Position numbers and translations under genes: made by a program
Source: CAYLZW01 sp964388085
GTDB taxonomy: Bacteria; Myxococcota; UBA727; CAYLZW01
Direction: 5' to 3'
NCBI GenBank assembly: GCA_964388085.1
Contig: CAYLZW010000296.1
Location: 1 to 7,019, forward strand
DNA length: 7,019 nt
Notes under the pieces: model-generated
What the model saw: the letters and a program-made list of their open reading frames with translations, nothing else
Told to the model about the DNA's origin: nothing
Database searches by the model: none
In this document: piece by piece, positions 6,488 through 7,019 of the stretch
Position numbering within the stretch: the stretch's first letter is position 1
How the letters are laid out: each line of letters opens with the position of its first letter

Positions 6488-7018
6488 TCAGCTCAGCACG
6501 GCCTTCGGGTCGACGACGTCGGCCTGGGGCGCGGGGGACTCGAGCTTCGGCGTGGCCACGGGGAGCGTCACGCCGCCCGTGATGATGCCGGCGTCGAGCA
6601 TCTGGCCGATGAGCAGCATCGCCTTGGCGCTGGTCGACATCTTCTCGACCTCGGCCGCGGAGTAGCCGTTCTTGTTGGTGTCCTTGTTCTGGAGCAGGTG
6701 CTCCTTGGCGTAGGCCACCGCCTTGTCGATGTCGCCGGCGCCGATGCGCGCGCCCGGCTTGTGGTCGCGGTAGTCGATGAAGCTGCCGAAGTAGCGCACC
6801 GCGAGGCCCTCGGTGCCGCGGCCCTCCTTGTAGAGCTGGTCGCCGAGCGCGTCGATGTCGGCGCGGCTGGTGATGGCGTCCTGCCCGGCGGCGCTCTTCA
6901 AGAGGCCAGCGACGTGCTCGAGGCCCTTCTCGGGGACGGCGTGCGCCACGCGGCCCTTGACGCTCTCGATCTCGAGGATCTGCCCGAGCTCGACGAGGGC
7001 GCGGCCCGTGGGCGACAT
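6488..7018 (-). CDS. Uncharacterised protein with an EF-hand-like loop (may run past right edge)
   Basis: 176 residues from an ATG at 7018, one base from the window end. The true start may lie further upstream because no ribosome binding site can be seen. Most of it looks alpha-helical. Residues 113-123 read DTNKNGYSAAE, a calcium-loop pattern with D1, N3, N5 and G6. However, the closing acidic residue comes at position 11, not 12, one shorter than a canonical EF-hand. An earlier segment, residues 76-105, has YFGSFIDYRDHKPGARI and a helix. The tail (about 150-176) is Pro/Ala/Val-rich and probably disordered. No signal peptide or membrane helix is visible in this part. Calcium binding is a guess; the family is not recognised. 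The gene is convergent with the tRNA and ends at the shared terminator. Confidence 0.72.
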   Translation of the reverse strand: MSPTGRALVELGQILEIESVKGRVAHAVPEKGLEHVAGLLKSAAGQDAITSRADIDALGDQLYKEGRGTEGLAVRYFGSFIDYRDHKPGARIGAGDIDKAVAYAKEHLLQNKDTNKNGYSAAEVEKMSTSAKAMLLIGQMLDAGIITGGVTLPVATPKLESPAPQADVVDPKAVLS

Positions 7019-7019
7019 C

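Overview
This is high-GC bacterial DNA: a hand count gives about 73% GC in a 120-base piece of the malate synthase gene. Genes are packed closely, most have a strong GGAGG-type ribosome binding site, and there are small secreted or membrane proteins of low complexity. The picture fits a large-genome Gram-negative such as a myxobacterium (Myxococcota), but that is an inference from style and protein resemblance. No taxonomic marker gene is present.

Layout. (1) Bases 1-3510, minus strand, form a central-carbon block. Reading 5' to 3' on that strand come a NAD-type beta-decarboxylating dehydrogenase of the isopropylmalate/isocitrate family, a clear intrinsic terminator, malate synthase A (aceB), and the N-terminal third of isocitrate lyase (aceA), which runs off the left edge. 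aceB and aceA together are the glyoxylate bypass. They are separated by 92 bases that hold two small hairpins. (2) Bases 3517-3795 are a divergent intergenic region with an 11-base direct repeat, a hairpin between the two copies, and a possible remnant of a LamG-type protein. (3) Bases 3796-4251, plus strand, carry a small cysteine-rich putative lipoprotein of lower GC. (4) Bases 4343-6094, minus strand, are a two-gene unit: a glycine-rich multi-pass membrane protein, then, 24 bases after its stop, a protein that joins two zinc-ribbon-like CxxC modules to a phospholipid-scramblase/Tubby-C-like domain. (5) A complete tRNA-Cys(GCA) lies on the plus strand at 6339-6412 with a candidate promoter, followed by a perfect 14-bp bidirectional terminator. 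(6) An uncharacterised minus-strand protein with an EF-hand-like loop reaches the right edge.

How the genes work together. The bypass lets cells grow on acetate or fatty acids: isocitrate lyase makes glyoxylate and succinate, and malate synthase condenses glyoxylate with acetyl-CoA. The upstream dehydrogenase is set apart from aceBA by the terminator and could serve leucine synthesis or another 2-hydroxy-acid oxidation. The most unusual material is the zinc-ribbon/scramblase-like protein with its membrane partner, the NGHA-repeat extension on isocitrate lyase, and the leader region around 3600-3815. No CRISPR array, phage gene, transposase or clear defence system was seen.
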